64,000 bases of DNA from Methylophilus sp. 5 (GTDB lineage: Bacteria > Pseudomonadota > Gammaproteobacteria > Burkholderiales > Methylophilaceae), in the NCBI RefSeq assembly GCF_000515275.1, contig NZ_KI911560.1:620001-684000 (forward strand). The letters run 5' to 3'. The translations under genes were made by a program, and so were the position numbers. How positions within the stretch are numbered: the stretch's first letter is position 1; each line of letters starts with the position of its first letter. Shown piece by piece: positions 1-7,955 of the stretch. Under the pieces are notes generated by a model that made no database searches, had not been told where the DNA came from, and saw only the letters and a program-made list of their open reading frames with translations.

Positions 1-608
1 GTGTGCTCTCCGGCAACCCAGCTAAAACCTTCGCCTGCTGGCAACTGTAAGGTGCTGACTGTGTCGATCAAGCGCTGATGTGAATCAAACCATTGAACGG
101 TTCTGCCGGCGTATTGAGCAAATGCGCGCTGATCACTTTCGTGCTCAACATGAATCAATGCAATCACATGGGTTGCCAAGGGTAACTCATCCATTCTGCG
201 GGCAAGCGCTGGCAAGCTCGAAGAGTCCGCGACTAGCAAATGCCAGTCAAAACTGTGGGGAATAATCATAGAGCCCTTAGGCCCAGCAATCACAGCCTGA
301 TCACCAGGTTTTGCATTTCTAGCCCAATCTGAGGCATCACCCTGCGCATGCAATGCAAACTCTATAGAGAGCTCTTGCTTTGCGTTATTAAAACTCCGCG
401 GCGTATAGTCGCGCCTGATTGTTTCACCGTTGCTATTGGTAAAAATGAATTTGATGTGGTCATCGAACGACAAGCTATTGAATTGCGCCAGCAAAGGGCC
501 GGTAAAAGTCACCGTGACAAACCCCTCGCTAGTTTGCTCAACTTTTAGCACGTCAACAGGTCGTTGTTGCAATTCAAAACGGACTCTTTCAAACAGATGT
601 TCTCTCAT
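1..608 (-). CDS. Siderophore-interacting protein (FAD-binding ferric reductase), 3' end outside window
   Basis: The minus strand is open from an ATG at 606-608 to the window edge, about 202 codons. The translation begins MREHLFERVRFELQQRP and contains RDYTPRSF at about residues 66-73, the Arg-x-Tyr-Thr/Ser FAD-contact motif of the ViuB/SIP ferredoxin-reductase family, followed by a GDQAVIAGPKGS segment that also fits this fold. Family members reduce ferric siderophores in the cytosol to release iron. The C-terminal NAD(P)H domain is partly outside the window. The gene is divergent from a MarR regulator and the gap between them holds a palindromic operator, so the regulator probably controls it. 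The family call is strong; the substrate is unknown. Confidence 0.85.
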   Translation of the reverse strand, partial: MREHLFERVRFELQQRPVDVLKVEQTSEGFVTVTFTGPLLAQFNSLSFDDHIKFIFTNSNGETIRRDYTPRSFNNAKQELSIEFALHAQGDASDWARNAKPGDQAVIAGPKGSMIIPHSFDWHLLVADSSSLPALARRMDELPLATHVIALIHVEHESDQRAFAQYAGRTVQWFDSHQRLIDTVSTLQLPAGEGFSWVAGEH

Positions 609-633
609 GACTATTTCCATCACAATCAATTTA

Positions 634-679
634 GTTGATAATATCAACCATGATGACAAATAAAGTAGACAATGTCAAC
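634..679. promoter_or_regulatory. Paired MarR-type operators between SIP and marR genes
   Basis: A perfect 15-bp palindrome GTTGATAATATCAAC lies at 634-648. A near copy, GTAGACAATGTCAAC (one arm mismatch), lies at 665-679. The copies start 31 bp apart, close to three helical turns, so two dimers would bind the same face of the DNA. The first sits just before the start codon of the MarR gene and the second inside its first codons. This arrangement fits autorepression and control of the divergent siderophore-interacting gene. The sites are seen in the sequence; the binding protein is inferred. Confidence 0.6.
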
Positions 680-1114
680 CATAATTTAGATGGTAAGCAT
701 CAAGTCTTTGAAACGATCCATAGGCTGATGCACACCTTTCGCGCGCGCCAATACCGTTTGATTCAAGACAGCGGCGTCGACCTGACCCATATGCAGCACA
801 AAGTGCTGGGTTACTTTGCGCGGCATCCAGACGCGACGCTGAGTGATTTGGTGGCGGAGTCTGGCAAAGATAAAGCCCAAATTGCGCGACTGATTACAGA
901 AGTGCGCACCAAAGGATTATTAGATGCCAAAGCCGATACCGCAGACAAACGGGTCACGAGACTGAACCTGACGCAAACCGGCAGAGAAATATTTGAACGC
1001 CTTAAAATAGCCGAAAGAGCGTTGTCTGACCTGGCGGTACAAGGGCTCAGCGAAGACGAGTGCAAGCTGCTACTCAAATTGTTAGGTGATATAAAAAACA
1101 ATTTGTCAGAGTGA
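650..1114 (+). CDS. MarR family transcriptional regulator
   Basis: A 154-residue winged-helix regulator. The central segment MQHKVLGYFARHPDATLSDL, followed by AQIARLITEVRTKGLL and then the wing DTADKRVTRLNLTQTG, is the usual MarR layout. The upstream TTG at 635 would extend the reading frame by five residues but lies inside the operator palindrome, so the ATG at 650 (or 653) is preferred. There is no strong ribosome binding site, and the operator overlaps the start, so the gene is probably autoregulated. It is divergent from the siderophore-interacting protein gene, its likely target. The ligand cannot be told from the sequence. Confidence 0.85.
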   Translation: MMTNKVDNVNHNLDGKHQVFETIHRLMHTFRARQYRLIQDSGVDLTHMQHKVLGYFARHPDATLSDLVAESGKDKAQIARLITEVRTKGLLDAKADTADKRVTRLNLTQTGREIFERLKIAERALSDLAVQGLSEDECKLLLKLLGDIKNNLSE

Positions 1115-1151
1115 GCGGCTTGAATGGCGTGATACGCATTTCAAATAGCTG

Positions 1152-1181
1152 AAAAAACGGCCCGAGGGTCAAGCTCGGGCC
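1152..1181 (-). terminator. Rho-independent terminator of the dodecin gene
   Basis: An 8-bp GC-rich stem, GGCCCGAG (1159-1166) pairing with CTCGGGCC (1174-1181), is followed on the minus strand by a run of six T. It lies just after the stop of the dodecin gene. On the plus strand there is no T-run, so it serves the minus-strand gene. Confidence 0.75.
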
Positions 1182-1208
1182 ATGATCAATACACTACACT
1201 GGATATGA

Positions 1209-1418
1209 TTATTCTTCGATTCTAAAACCCACTTTAAGCGTGACTTGAAAGTGTGCCACTTTGCCATCTGCAATATGTCCGCGGGTTTCAACCACCTCAA
1301 ACCAGTTGAGGTGGTGCAGGGTTTTGGCCGCGCGCTCAACGGCATTTTTAATAGCATCATCACTGCTAATAGGTGAAGAGCCGACCAGTTCAACAACTTT
1401 ATAAATATGCTCTGACAT
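1209..1418 (-). CDS. Dodecin family flavin-binding protein
   Basis: A 69-residue protein starting [16 protein letters not shown], with [19 protein letters not shown] and a C-terminal [13 protein letters not shown] strand. This is the usual length and sequence of dodecins, small dodecameric proteins that bind flavin or CoA and act as flavin buffers in the cytosol. The tryptophan that stacks on the flavin is present in NWFEVVE. The start is supported by AGGAT about 7 nt upstream. The gene appears monocistronic, with its own terminator. A flavin buffer near FMN-dependent sulfur genes is suggestive, but no shared promoter is seen. Confidence 0.9.
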   Translation of the reverse strand: MSEHIYKVVELVGSSPISSDDAIKNAVERAAKTLHHLNWFEVVETRGHIADGKVAHFQVTLKVGFRIEE

Positions 1419-1465
1419 GGTTTTATCCTTGAGTGGGTTTAAACATTAGTTTGACAGCCATTTGA

Positions 1466-1969
1466 TTATACTGGTTGCCAAACGCGGCCGGGAGGGCTTT
1501 GGTGAGGGTTGCCCTCAATGCGGATTAATTTGGCCGGGCCTTCGCGGCGTGGCGAATGAATTTCGTTTTCGTTATAAACGCGCACATGGCCGGGCTTTAA
1601 TTCGATCGAATCACGCAGCTTCACTGTACCGGGCTTGCCATCTGGCTCAGCGTCATCAACCACGTCCCAACCGTCCATGGTGGTGACGCCTGCCACCTGG
1701 CCATAAATCGCCCACGACACACCATGGTCGTGCGGGGGTGCTCTCCTGGCTTCTTTAAAGACGTGGCCCAAAATGGCAAAGCCTAACTCCGCATCTTCAT
1801 ATAACACCCGGCGCTGTGGTTGGGCGTCATCCAGATACTCACTGGCAAACGCTTGATCAGACACGACGTCTTGCAGATAAACGCGTACACGCTCACGCCC
1901 GGCCGGGCCTGTGTCGGCCAGCAAAAGGGTACGCACTTGCTGCGCGACCGACTCAATGGTAAAAGCCAT
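1466..1969 (-). CDS. Cysteine dioxygenase-like cupin (thiol dioxygenase family)
   Basis: A 167-residue cupin. The motif HDH at residues 80-82 and His138 in NEIHS are the expected three-histidine iron site of cysteine/3-mercaptopropionate dioxygenases, which oxidise thiols to sulfinic acids. The ATG at 1969 is preferred over a longer in-frame start at 2011 because AGGAGCA lies just before it. The protein has no cysteine, so it lacks the Cys-Tyr crosslink of mammalian enzymes. The gene follows DszB-like gene A by 56 bp and probably shares its sigma-54 promoter. A sulfinate-producing enzyme beside a putative sulfinate desulfinase suggests a two-step pathway; that link is an inference. Confidence 0.75.
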   Translation of the reverse strand: MAFTIESVAQQVRTLLLADTGPAGRERVRVYLQDVVSDQAFASEYLDDAQPQRRVLYEDAELGFAILGHVFKEARRAPPHDHGVSWAIYGQVAGVTTMDGWDVVDDAEPDGKPGTVKLRDSIELKPGHVRVYNENEIHSPRREGPAKLIRIEGNPHQSPPGRVWQPV

Positions 1970-2025
1970 GCTTGCTCCTAAAAATAATCGAGGCGCATAT
2001 CGGCAAGACATGCGCCTGCATCACA

Positions 2026-3120
2026 TTACGCGGCCAGTTTGCCACCCTGTTCGTTAGCCAACAGTTGCTGTAATGCCTGCTCGGCATCGGCCAGCGGTCT
2101 GGTGTCTATCCAGGCATCAAAGTCAAAGTCGCGGTCTAAAATACCGTAGGTGAGCAAGAAGTTTTTCTGTTGACGGAATAACTCAATGCGCTCAGCCGAT
2201 AAATCAGGCGCCAGTGACAGGTGAAAGCCGTTGCGATAAGCCGCAGCCACGCCTTCTGCGGTGCCACCCGTCTCGCTTTGCAGGATTTCATGCACGCCAG
2301 CCAGATTGGTTTTTGCCCACTCGGCAGCACGCAAGGTTTGGGTTAAAAAGCGCACCACGTAATCGTAGTGGTTTTCAAGCAGGTAACGATGCACAGTGAT
2401 CGGACGCGGGGTGCCGTTATTCACGCGAAAGCGTTTTTCCGGCAGGGCATCCAGGTCTATCCCCACCACCAGGCCCTGGTCACGCGCGCCATCTTGCGCG
2501 GCAGCGCCTTTGACATAAACAGCATCGACTTTGCCTTCGAGCAAAGCATTAAAGCTCGATTGCCAGCCACCATAACGGCGGCCAGACGGCGTGACTTCGT
2601 TTTGACCCACTTCTATCAACTGAATATCATCCAGCGTCAAGCCAACAGAGTCCAGCGCACCTTTGTAGCCATGCAAGCTGCTATGGCGGGTGATGGTGCG
2701 GCCGCGCTTGTTTTCAATGACATCTTTCGGGTTATACGCTGGCAACCCCAAGCGCTTGCCTTTAAGGTCTTCCGGGCGGCGGATATTGGCATCCGGACGC
2801 ACAATAATCGACTGCGACTCTTCAATCCAGGTCAGGCCAATCAAGCGGGTTTCTGCGCCTTGCGCCTTGGCCGGAATCGCAAACAGGTTACCGCCTTCGC
2901 GGATCAATGTTTGCAAGCCGTGGTCGTAATGGTGATGTCTGAAGTCTGCGCTGTCATCATCCTGCAAGGCACGCAGGCGCAAATTATCGTTGGCAAACTC
3001 TTGTTGCAACCAGCCCAGTTTAAATGCGATGCCGGAAGCGGTGGGTACGCCACCCTGGCCGTTACCGGCACAACGCGTAAACCACAGCGTATTGTCAGGC
3101 AATTGTTGTTGATTACTCAT
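2026..3120 (-). CDS. DszB-like sulfinate desulfinase / SsuA-fold protein (paralogue A)
   Basis: A 364-residue protein of the periplasmic-binding-protein fold, but with no signal peptide. Compared from memory with DszB (2'-hydroxybiphenyl-2-sulfinate desulfinase, catalytic Cys27, His60, Arg70), it keeps a cysteine at residue 17 in FTRC, a histidine at 64 and an arginine at 74 in IREGG. The His-to-Arg distance of 10 is the same as in DszB. The C-terminal RQQKNFLLTYGIL also matches the DszB tail. It could therefore be a cytosolic C-S lyase rather than a transporter subunit. The start has AAGGACGAGATC before ATG. It is a close paralogue of the gene at 13034-14074 and has its own sigma-54 promoter. 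Confidence 0.7.
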   Translation of the reverse strand: MSNQQQLPDNTLWFTRCAGNGQGGVPTASGIAFKLGWLQQEFANDNLRLRALQDDDSADFRHHHYDHGLQTLIREGGNLFAIPAKAQGAETRLIGLTWIEESQSIIVRPDANIRRPEDLKGKRLGLPAYNPKDVIENKRGRTITRHSSLHGYKGALDSVGLTLDDIQLIEVGQNEVTPSGRRYGGWQSSFNALLEGKVDAVYVKGAAAQDGARDQGLVVGIDLDALPEKRFRVNNGTPRPITVHRYLLENHYDYVVRFLTQTLRAAEWAKTNLAGVHEILQSETGGTAEGVAAAYRNGFHLSLAPDLSAERIELFRQQKNFLLTYGILDRDFDFDAWIDTRPLADAEQALQQLLANEQGGKLAA

Positions 3121-3164
3121 GATCTCGTCCTTTAGTGAATTAAGTGTGTGCTCATGCAGTTATT

Positions 3165-3180
3165 TGCACAAAATATGCCA
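3165..3180 (-). promoter_or_regulatory. Sigma-54 promoter of DszB-like gene A
   Basis: On the minus strand the sequence TGGCATATTTTGTGCA has GG and GC separated by 10 bases, as in the -24/-12 consensus TGGCAC-N5-TTGC, with two mismatches. It lies 45 nt from the start codon at 3120, exactly the distance of the better site in front of the aldolase operon. Confidence 0.6.
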
Positions 3181-3310
3181 AATGCAAAGAAACTTAAATA
3201 TTCAATAAAATTCAACGTGTTAGCGATAACAATCAACACCACTAACCAGATCGGTGCGCGCGATTAAACAGTCGACTGATGTCATGGCAACAGTTTGATT
3301 GTGACTTTGC

Positions 3311-5170
3311 TTAAAGCTGCTCACCCGCCTCATACGCGTGGTACAACTCGGCATATTTGCCCTGCTGCCTGATCAGTTGCGCATGCGGGCCCAGCTCGGC
3401 CAACTCGCCATGGTGAATGACGGCAATCAGATCAGCATCGCGGATGGTAGCTAAACGGTGCGCAATAATAATGGCGGTGCGGCCTTCACATAAACGGCGC
3501 AGCGCGTGCTGAATGCGCCGCTCGGTTTGTATATCAACCGCCGACGTCGCTTCATCTAAAATAAGGATAGTAGGATTAGCCAGATAAGCGCGCAGCAGGC
3601 AAATAAGCTGACGCTGGCCATGGCTGAGGTGTGCACCCAATGCCCCAACCTCGGTATGATAACCATGCGGCAGGCGGCGGATTAAATCATCAATGCCCAG
3701 TTCGGTTGCCGCTTGTTCAAAGTCAGCCAGGCTAGCCTCTGGTTTGGCCAAATGCAGGTTATCGACAATGCTGCCGCTAAACAACACATTGTCTTGCAAC
3801 ACCACGCCCACGTGCTGGCGCAGGTTACGCTGGCTAAGCTGGCGAATATCGACCTGGTCTATCAGCACTTGCCCCTGTTGCACATCATAAAAGCGCGTTA
3901 GCAGCTGAATTAAAGTACTTTTACCATGGCCGGTGGGGCCGACAATCGCCAGCACATGGCCAGCGGGAACGGTTAAATCCAGGTTTCGGATAACGGGTTT
4001 TGACTGCCCTGGCAAATAGGAAAAACTGACATTTTTAAACGCCACTTCGCCTCGAATCGCCGGCAAGGCAATCGCCTTCGCGTCATCTACAATTTCTGGC
4101 TGCGTATCCAGCAATAAAAACACACGCTGGGCCGAGGCAACGCCATTGGTGTAACGCTCAACCAGGTCACCCAGCTCTTGCAGCGGGCCCAAAAACATAT
4201 AAACGTAAAATAGGCTGGCGGCAAACTGTCCCAGCGTTAAATGCCCAAGCGTGACCTCCTGGCCGCCCGCCACCAGCAATAACATCAGCCCCAGTATGGT
4301 CAGCACGCCGGTAAAGTGCGTGAACCAGCCAGAGGCAATATTGCTGCGCACCAGTGAGTGAATAAAGGCATTCACCAGCGCACGGTAGCGTTGCAGATTA
4401 CTGTCTTCCTGCACGGTCTGTTTGATGATGCGCACGCCAGCCACGGTTTCTACCAGGTGCGCGGTAAAGCGGGTGCGGTTTTCAGCCACGCGGGCAAAAT
4501 GCTGGCTGGCCAGTTTGCGAAACAGCGTGCTAGAGAGTATAAGCAAAGGAATTACCAGCGCCAGGTGGTAAAACAAAGTGGGCGACACCCATAACAAGAT
4601 ACCCGCGGCCATCACAAACCGCAGCAGGGCTGAGAATATCTCAGGCGGCCCCTGAATTAATAATGGCTCGAGCGCATCAATATCGCGGTCGATTCTTGAA
4701 ATAATGCGACCTGACTTGGTGCGGTCAAAATAAGCCACGCTGAGCTGTTGCACATGGCTAAACAGGTCTATGCGCAACTGGTTCAAAATACGGATGGCCG
4801 CCGTGCCAGAAAAATATTGCGACAACCCAGCCAGCACAAAACGTGCCGCCCACATGCCTGCCAGCCCTAGCATGGCCAGATTAATCACATGCCAATTCAA
4901 GCCGATCACGGCACCATGATCAGTGGCGCTCTGTGCCTCATAAATCAGGCCAACATCAATCGCCTGCTGAATAAAATAAGGACGCAAGAACACAAAGCAC
5001 ACCAGCGCCAACTCCAATGCCATCGCGCTAATAATATACTTACGCACCGGCTTGAGTAGCGGCAGCAGGCGGCCAAACATACTGCGGTTCAGCTGTTGTT
5101 TGGCCAGCGTTTCTTCGAGCTCAATATCAGACAACGCTCTGACATTCTGGTTACGTTCAGCGGCCATCAT
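3311..5170 (-). CDS. Heterodimeric ABC exporter, subunit with canonical Walker B
   Basis: A 619-residue half-transporter: six membrane helices in the first ~330 residues, then an ATPase domain. The Walker A is GPTGHGKST, the Walker B is LILDEATSAVD with the catalytic glutamate, and the switch histidine is present in IIAHRLATI. The signature is LSHGQ instead of LSGGQ. The start overlaps the end of the upstream half-transporter by 14 nt; GGGGGTGG precedes two adjacent ATG codons at 5170 and 5167, and either may be used. With its partner it forms a TmrAB/MdlAB-like pump. The substrate is unknown; the location between sulfur genes may be coincidental. Confidence 0.88.
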   Translation of the reverse strand: MMAAERNQNVRALSDIELEETLAKQQLNRSMFGRLLPLLKPVRKYIISAMALELALVCFVFLRPYFIQQAIDVGLIYEAQSATDHGAVIGLNWHVINLAMLGLAGMWAARFVLAGLSQYFSGTAAIRILNQLRIDLFSHVQQLSVAYFDRTKSGRIISRIDRDIDALEPLLIQGPPEIFSALLRFVMAAGILLWVSPTLFYHLALVIPLLILSSTLFRKLASQHFARVAENRTRFTAHLVETVAGVRIIKQTVQEDSNLQRYRALVNAFIHSLVRSNIASGWFTHFTGVLTILGLMLLLVAGGQEVTLGHLTLGQFAASLFYVYMFLGPLQELGDLVERYTNGVASAQRVFLLLDTQPEIVDDAKAIALPAIRGEVAFKNVSFSYLPGQSKPVIRNLDLTVPAGHVLAIVGPTGHGKSTLIQLLTRFYDVQQGQVLIDQVDIRQLSQRNLRQHVGVVLQDNVLFSGSIVDNLHLAKPEASLADFEQAATELGIDDLIRRLPHGYHTEVGALGAHLSHGQRQLICLLRAYLANPTILILDEATSAVDIQTERRIQHALRRLCEGRTAIIIAHRLATIRDADLIAVIHHGELAELGPHAQLIRQQGKYAELYHAYEAGEQL

Positions 5171-7016
5171 CCACCCCCATCAGTGCACGATAACCGGCAT
5201 GATGACTCACCAGCGCCTGGTGCGTATCTGCCGCCAAAATGCGGCCATCAGACAGAAAAAGCACTTTATCTGCCAGCAAAATAGTAGATAACTTGCTGGC
5301 AATCACCAGCACAGTCGTGGCGCGTCCCTGCGTTTTAAGGGCACGAATATTATGTAATACATTGCGCTCAGTCACTGCATCCAGCGCACTGGTGGCATCA
5401 TCCAGCACTAGAATGCGTGGCTGGCCGAGCAAAGCACGCGCCAGGCACACACGTTGCCGCTGGCCACCAGACAAGGTCACACCACGGTCACCAATGCGGG
5501 TTTGCAGGCCATCACTCAAACTCACCAGCAACTCAGAAGCACTGGCCATGTGCAATGCCCATACCAGGTCTTCGTCAGTCGCTTCGGGTGCAGCCAGCCG
5601 CAGATTGGCGGCCAGGGTGTCAGAAAACAAAAAGGCCTCTTGTGGCACGGTATGCACTTGTTGACGCAAATCGGCCAATCGCAGGTCTTTTACATCTAGC
5701 CAGTGGCCATCACTGCCTGCAATAGCGACCCGGCCATGCGTGACTTCTGTCAGCCTTGGCACCAGGCCAGCCAGCGTGCTTTTACCAGAGCCGGTGGTGC
5801 CGACCAGCGCCACGATTTCACCGGCACCGATCTCAAACGTGCAATCACTGAGCACGGGGTTACCGCCTGCGGGCGGCAATACCGACACCTGCTCAAAGCG
5901 CAGTGACAACGGATCTGCTGGCAGTACCTCAGTGCCAGACTGTATGTCCGGCTCGGCATCCAGCAAGTCCCAGATACGGGCCGCCGACGAACGCGCGTCT
6001 GCAAACACCTGCATCACCCGTCCGACACCTTCCACGCGAAACACCAGTGTGTTAACCATGAGTAAAGCGGCAATCAGTTGGCCGAGATTAAGCACATGCG
6101 TGTAGACCAAATGACAGCCAAACCCCAACACCCACACCTGCCCCAGCGCCACTACAAACTGCGGCAAAGGAATACGCGAGGTATAAAACGACAGCGCAGC
6201 AAACGCCTGCGCCATAAAGCGCTGCACCTGTTGCTCAAAACGTGTAATGCGGCTGGCCTCCAGCACAAAAGCTTTAATCACGCGCACACCGTTCACGCCC
6301 TCGGTCAGGTCCTGGTTAACGGCATCGTATGCTTCACCAACAGCCCTATCAAGGTTAACCAGGTGCTCGGTTTGCAACAGCAAAATGCCAAAGCCCAGCA
6401 AACATAGCAGCAGTGGCACCAGGCCCAGCCAAAAGTCATACCAGAATAAAAAACCCATGGCGGCGGTGACCACTAATGCGGTGTCTACCACCTGGCGCCA
6501 AAAGCTGATCAACGCATCGCGCAATTTGTCTGAGTCGCGCGTGGTGCGCGTGACTAGCACACCGGCGCCATGCTGCCAGTGATAACGCTGGTCTAACCGT
6601 TGCACCTGAATCAGGATACGCTCGCGCAAATGACCAATCAGGTGCTGCTGGATGACCAAGGATAGCCAGCCAACAAAATACAGGATCGCGGCACGCGCCA
6701 AGGCAATGCCAACGATGATGAATAACCAGTGCCAGGCCACCTCACTATTCAAACCACCAGTGGCCGTGCGCACAATCGCTTTGCCATGCTGCACATCATC
6801 AATCGCACGCGCAATCAGCCCTTGCTGTAACGCCAGCATGACATTGGCTGCCGCAAACAAACCGGTGCAAAGCCAAAACCTGATTGGTGTTCTGCAATAA
6901 AGCAATAAACAGCGAATCAGCGGGTAATGACGGTGGTTAAAAGCAAAAAAAGCAGGCCATGGGTCTGGACCTGACTGCGGTAATACTGGTTTTTTTTCAA
7001 GCGCGTGTTCAGTCAA
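5157..7016 (-). CDS. Heterodimeric ABC exporter, subunit with degenerate ATP site
   Basis: A 619-residue half-transporter with a membrane domain and a C-terminal ATPase. Walker A is GTTGSGKST and the signature LSGGQRQR is intact. The Walker B ends LVLDDATSALD, with aspartate in place of the catalytic glutamate, and the H-loop reads VIASKLSTI, with serine for histidine. The partner subunit instead has an altered signature. The composite site made from this subunit's Walker motifs and the partner's LSHGQ would therefore be inactive, and the opposite site would be canonical, the pattern of asymmetric exporters. The gene is upstream of and overlaps its partner, so the two are translated together. 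Confidence 0.88.
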   Translation of the reverse strand: MTEHALEKKPVLPQSGPDPWPAFFAFNHRHYPLIRCLLLYCRTPIRFWLCTGLFAAANVMLALQQGLIARAIDDVQHGKAIVRTATGGLNSEVAWHWLFIIVGIALARAAILYFVGWLSLVIQQHLIGHLRERILIQVQRLDQRYHWQHGAGVLVTRTTRDSDKLRDALISFWRQVVDTALVVTAAMGFLFWYDFWLGLVPLLLCLLGFGILLLQTEHLVNLDRAVGEAYDAVNQDLTEGVNGVRVIKAFVLEASRITRFEQQVQRFMAQAFAALSFYTSRIPLPQFVVALGQVWVLGFGCHLVYTHVLNLGQLIAALLMVNTLVFRVEGVGRVMQVFADARSSAARIWDLLDAEPDIQSGTEVLPADPLSLRFEQVSVLPPAGGNPVLSDCTFEIGAGEIVALVGTTGSGKSTLAGLVPRLTEVTHGRVAIAGSDGHWLDVKDLRLADLRQQVHTVPQEAFLFSDTLAANLRLAAPEATDEDLVWALHMASASELLVSLSDGLQTRIGDRGVTLSGGQRQRVCLARALLGQPRILVLDDATSALDAVTERNVLHNIRALKTQGRATTVLVIASKLSTILLADKVLFLSDGRILAADTHQALVSHHAGYRALMGVDDGR

Positions 7017-7042
7017 AAGAGTCTGCTTCTAAGTTATTTGAC

Positions 7043-7107
7043 CTTGCCGCAAGGCAGCACGCCCGGTAAGCAGCACGCCCAGTAGGCAGCACGCAAGCTG
7101 CGGCAAG
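7043..7107. repeat. Short tandem repeat closed by an inverted repeat
   Basis: The 16-bp unit GCAGCACGCCCRGTAR occurs at 7054-7069 and 7070-7085, with a partial third copy from 7086. The block is bracketed by CTTGCCGCA (7043-7051) and TGCGGCAAG (7099-7107), which can pair. It fills the 126-bp gap between an ABC permease gene and the exporter gene. There is no T-run, so a terminator role is doubtful; its function is unknown. Confidence 0.6.
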
Positions 7108-7142
7108 ATCTACATATGGTTTTTGTGATGGTTGGCAGCGGC

Positions 7143-7916
7143 TTAGCTCACCTGGCGCCATTTAAACAAGTGAGTACTGGCTAACTTGATCAGCAAAGAC
7201 ATCAGATAACCCAGTACGCCAATCACAAACGTCACAATAATCAGCACATCCATCCTGGACGCCTCTTGCGCGTTCATCATTAAATTGCCCAGGCCAGCAC
7301 CCGCGGTAAACAGCAGCTCGCTGCCGATGGTAGATAGCCAGGCAAATGCCAGCGCCAATGAAAAGCCGGTAAACACCTGTGGCAAGGCTGCGGGCAAGGT
7401 GATATGGCGATACAATTGCCAGCGGCTCAAGCGATACACCTGCCCAACCTCATTAAACTTTCGGTCAACCTGCAGCATGCCTTCAAAGGTAGACAGCACT
7501 ACCGGGTAAAACGCCGACAGACTGACCACGATCAACTTGGACACATCGCCATTGCCAAACCACAAAGCAAACAGTGGCACCAGCCCCAGCAAAGGCACTT
7601 GCCGGATCGCATGATAAATCGGCGTAATCAGGAGATTGGCTGTACGCGACACTGCGACCAATGACCCGACCAGAAAACCGGCACTGGCGCCCAACACCAG
7701 GCCGGTGATGGCGCGCTGCACACTGGCTTGCACATTCACCAGCAACTCACCACTGCGGCACAGTTCAAGCACACCGGCCCAAATTTGCCCCAGCGATGCA
7801 AACGCATAGGCGTGATTCGCATCCAGGCGCGACATCGCGTCCCAGGCCAAAATAACCAATATCGGCAATACCCAGCCACGCCAATCCGGGATCCATTTAT
7901 AAAAAGAATGCTGCAT
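7143..7916 (-). CDS. Sulfonate/nitrate-type ABC transporter permease (SsuC-like), second copy
   Basis: A 257-residue inner membrane protein of the BPD_transp_1 family with about six helices. It shows the SsuC/TauC pattern RQVPLLGLVPLFALWFGNGD and the cytoplasmic coupling loop around GQVYRLSRWQLYRHITLPAALP. It is the last gene of a minus-strand operon that also holds a second permease, ExbD, ExbB, TonB and the ATPase. Two permease genes suggest a heterodimeric channel or a second substrate. The substrate is most likely an alkanesulfonate or sulfone-type compound, inferred from the sulfur context. Confidence 0.85.
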   Translation of the reverse strand: MQHSFYKWIPDWRGWVLPILVILAWDAMSRLDANHAYAFASLGQIWAGVLELCRSGELLVNVQASVQRAITGLVLGASAGFLVGSLVAVSRTANLLITPIYHAIRQVPLLGLVPLFALWFGNGDVSKLIVVSLSAFYPVVLSTFEGMLQVDRKFNEVGQVYRLSRWQLYRHITLPAALPQVFTGFSLALAFAWLSTIGSELLFTAGAGLGNLMMNAQEASRMDVLIIVTFVIGVLGYLMSLLIKLASTHLFKWRQVS

Positions 7917-7955
7917 GCTGATGACCTATCTACTCACTTGCTGTTGATGGACTGC

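Noticed and set aside
2368..3135. 255-codon plus-strand frame opposite DszB-like gene A
   Set aside because: Long antisense frame caused by codon bias; the minus-strand protein has clear homology and a paralogue, and the plus-strand product has none.
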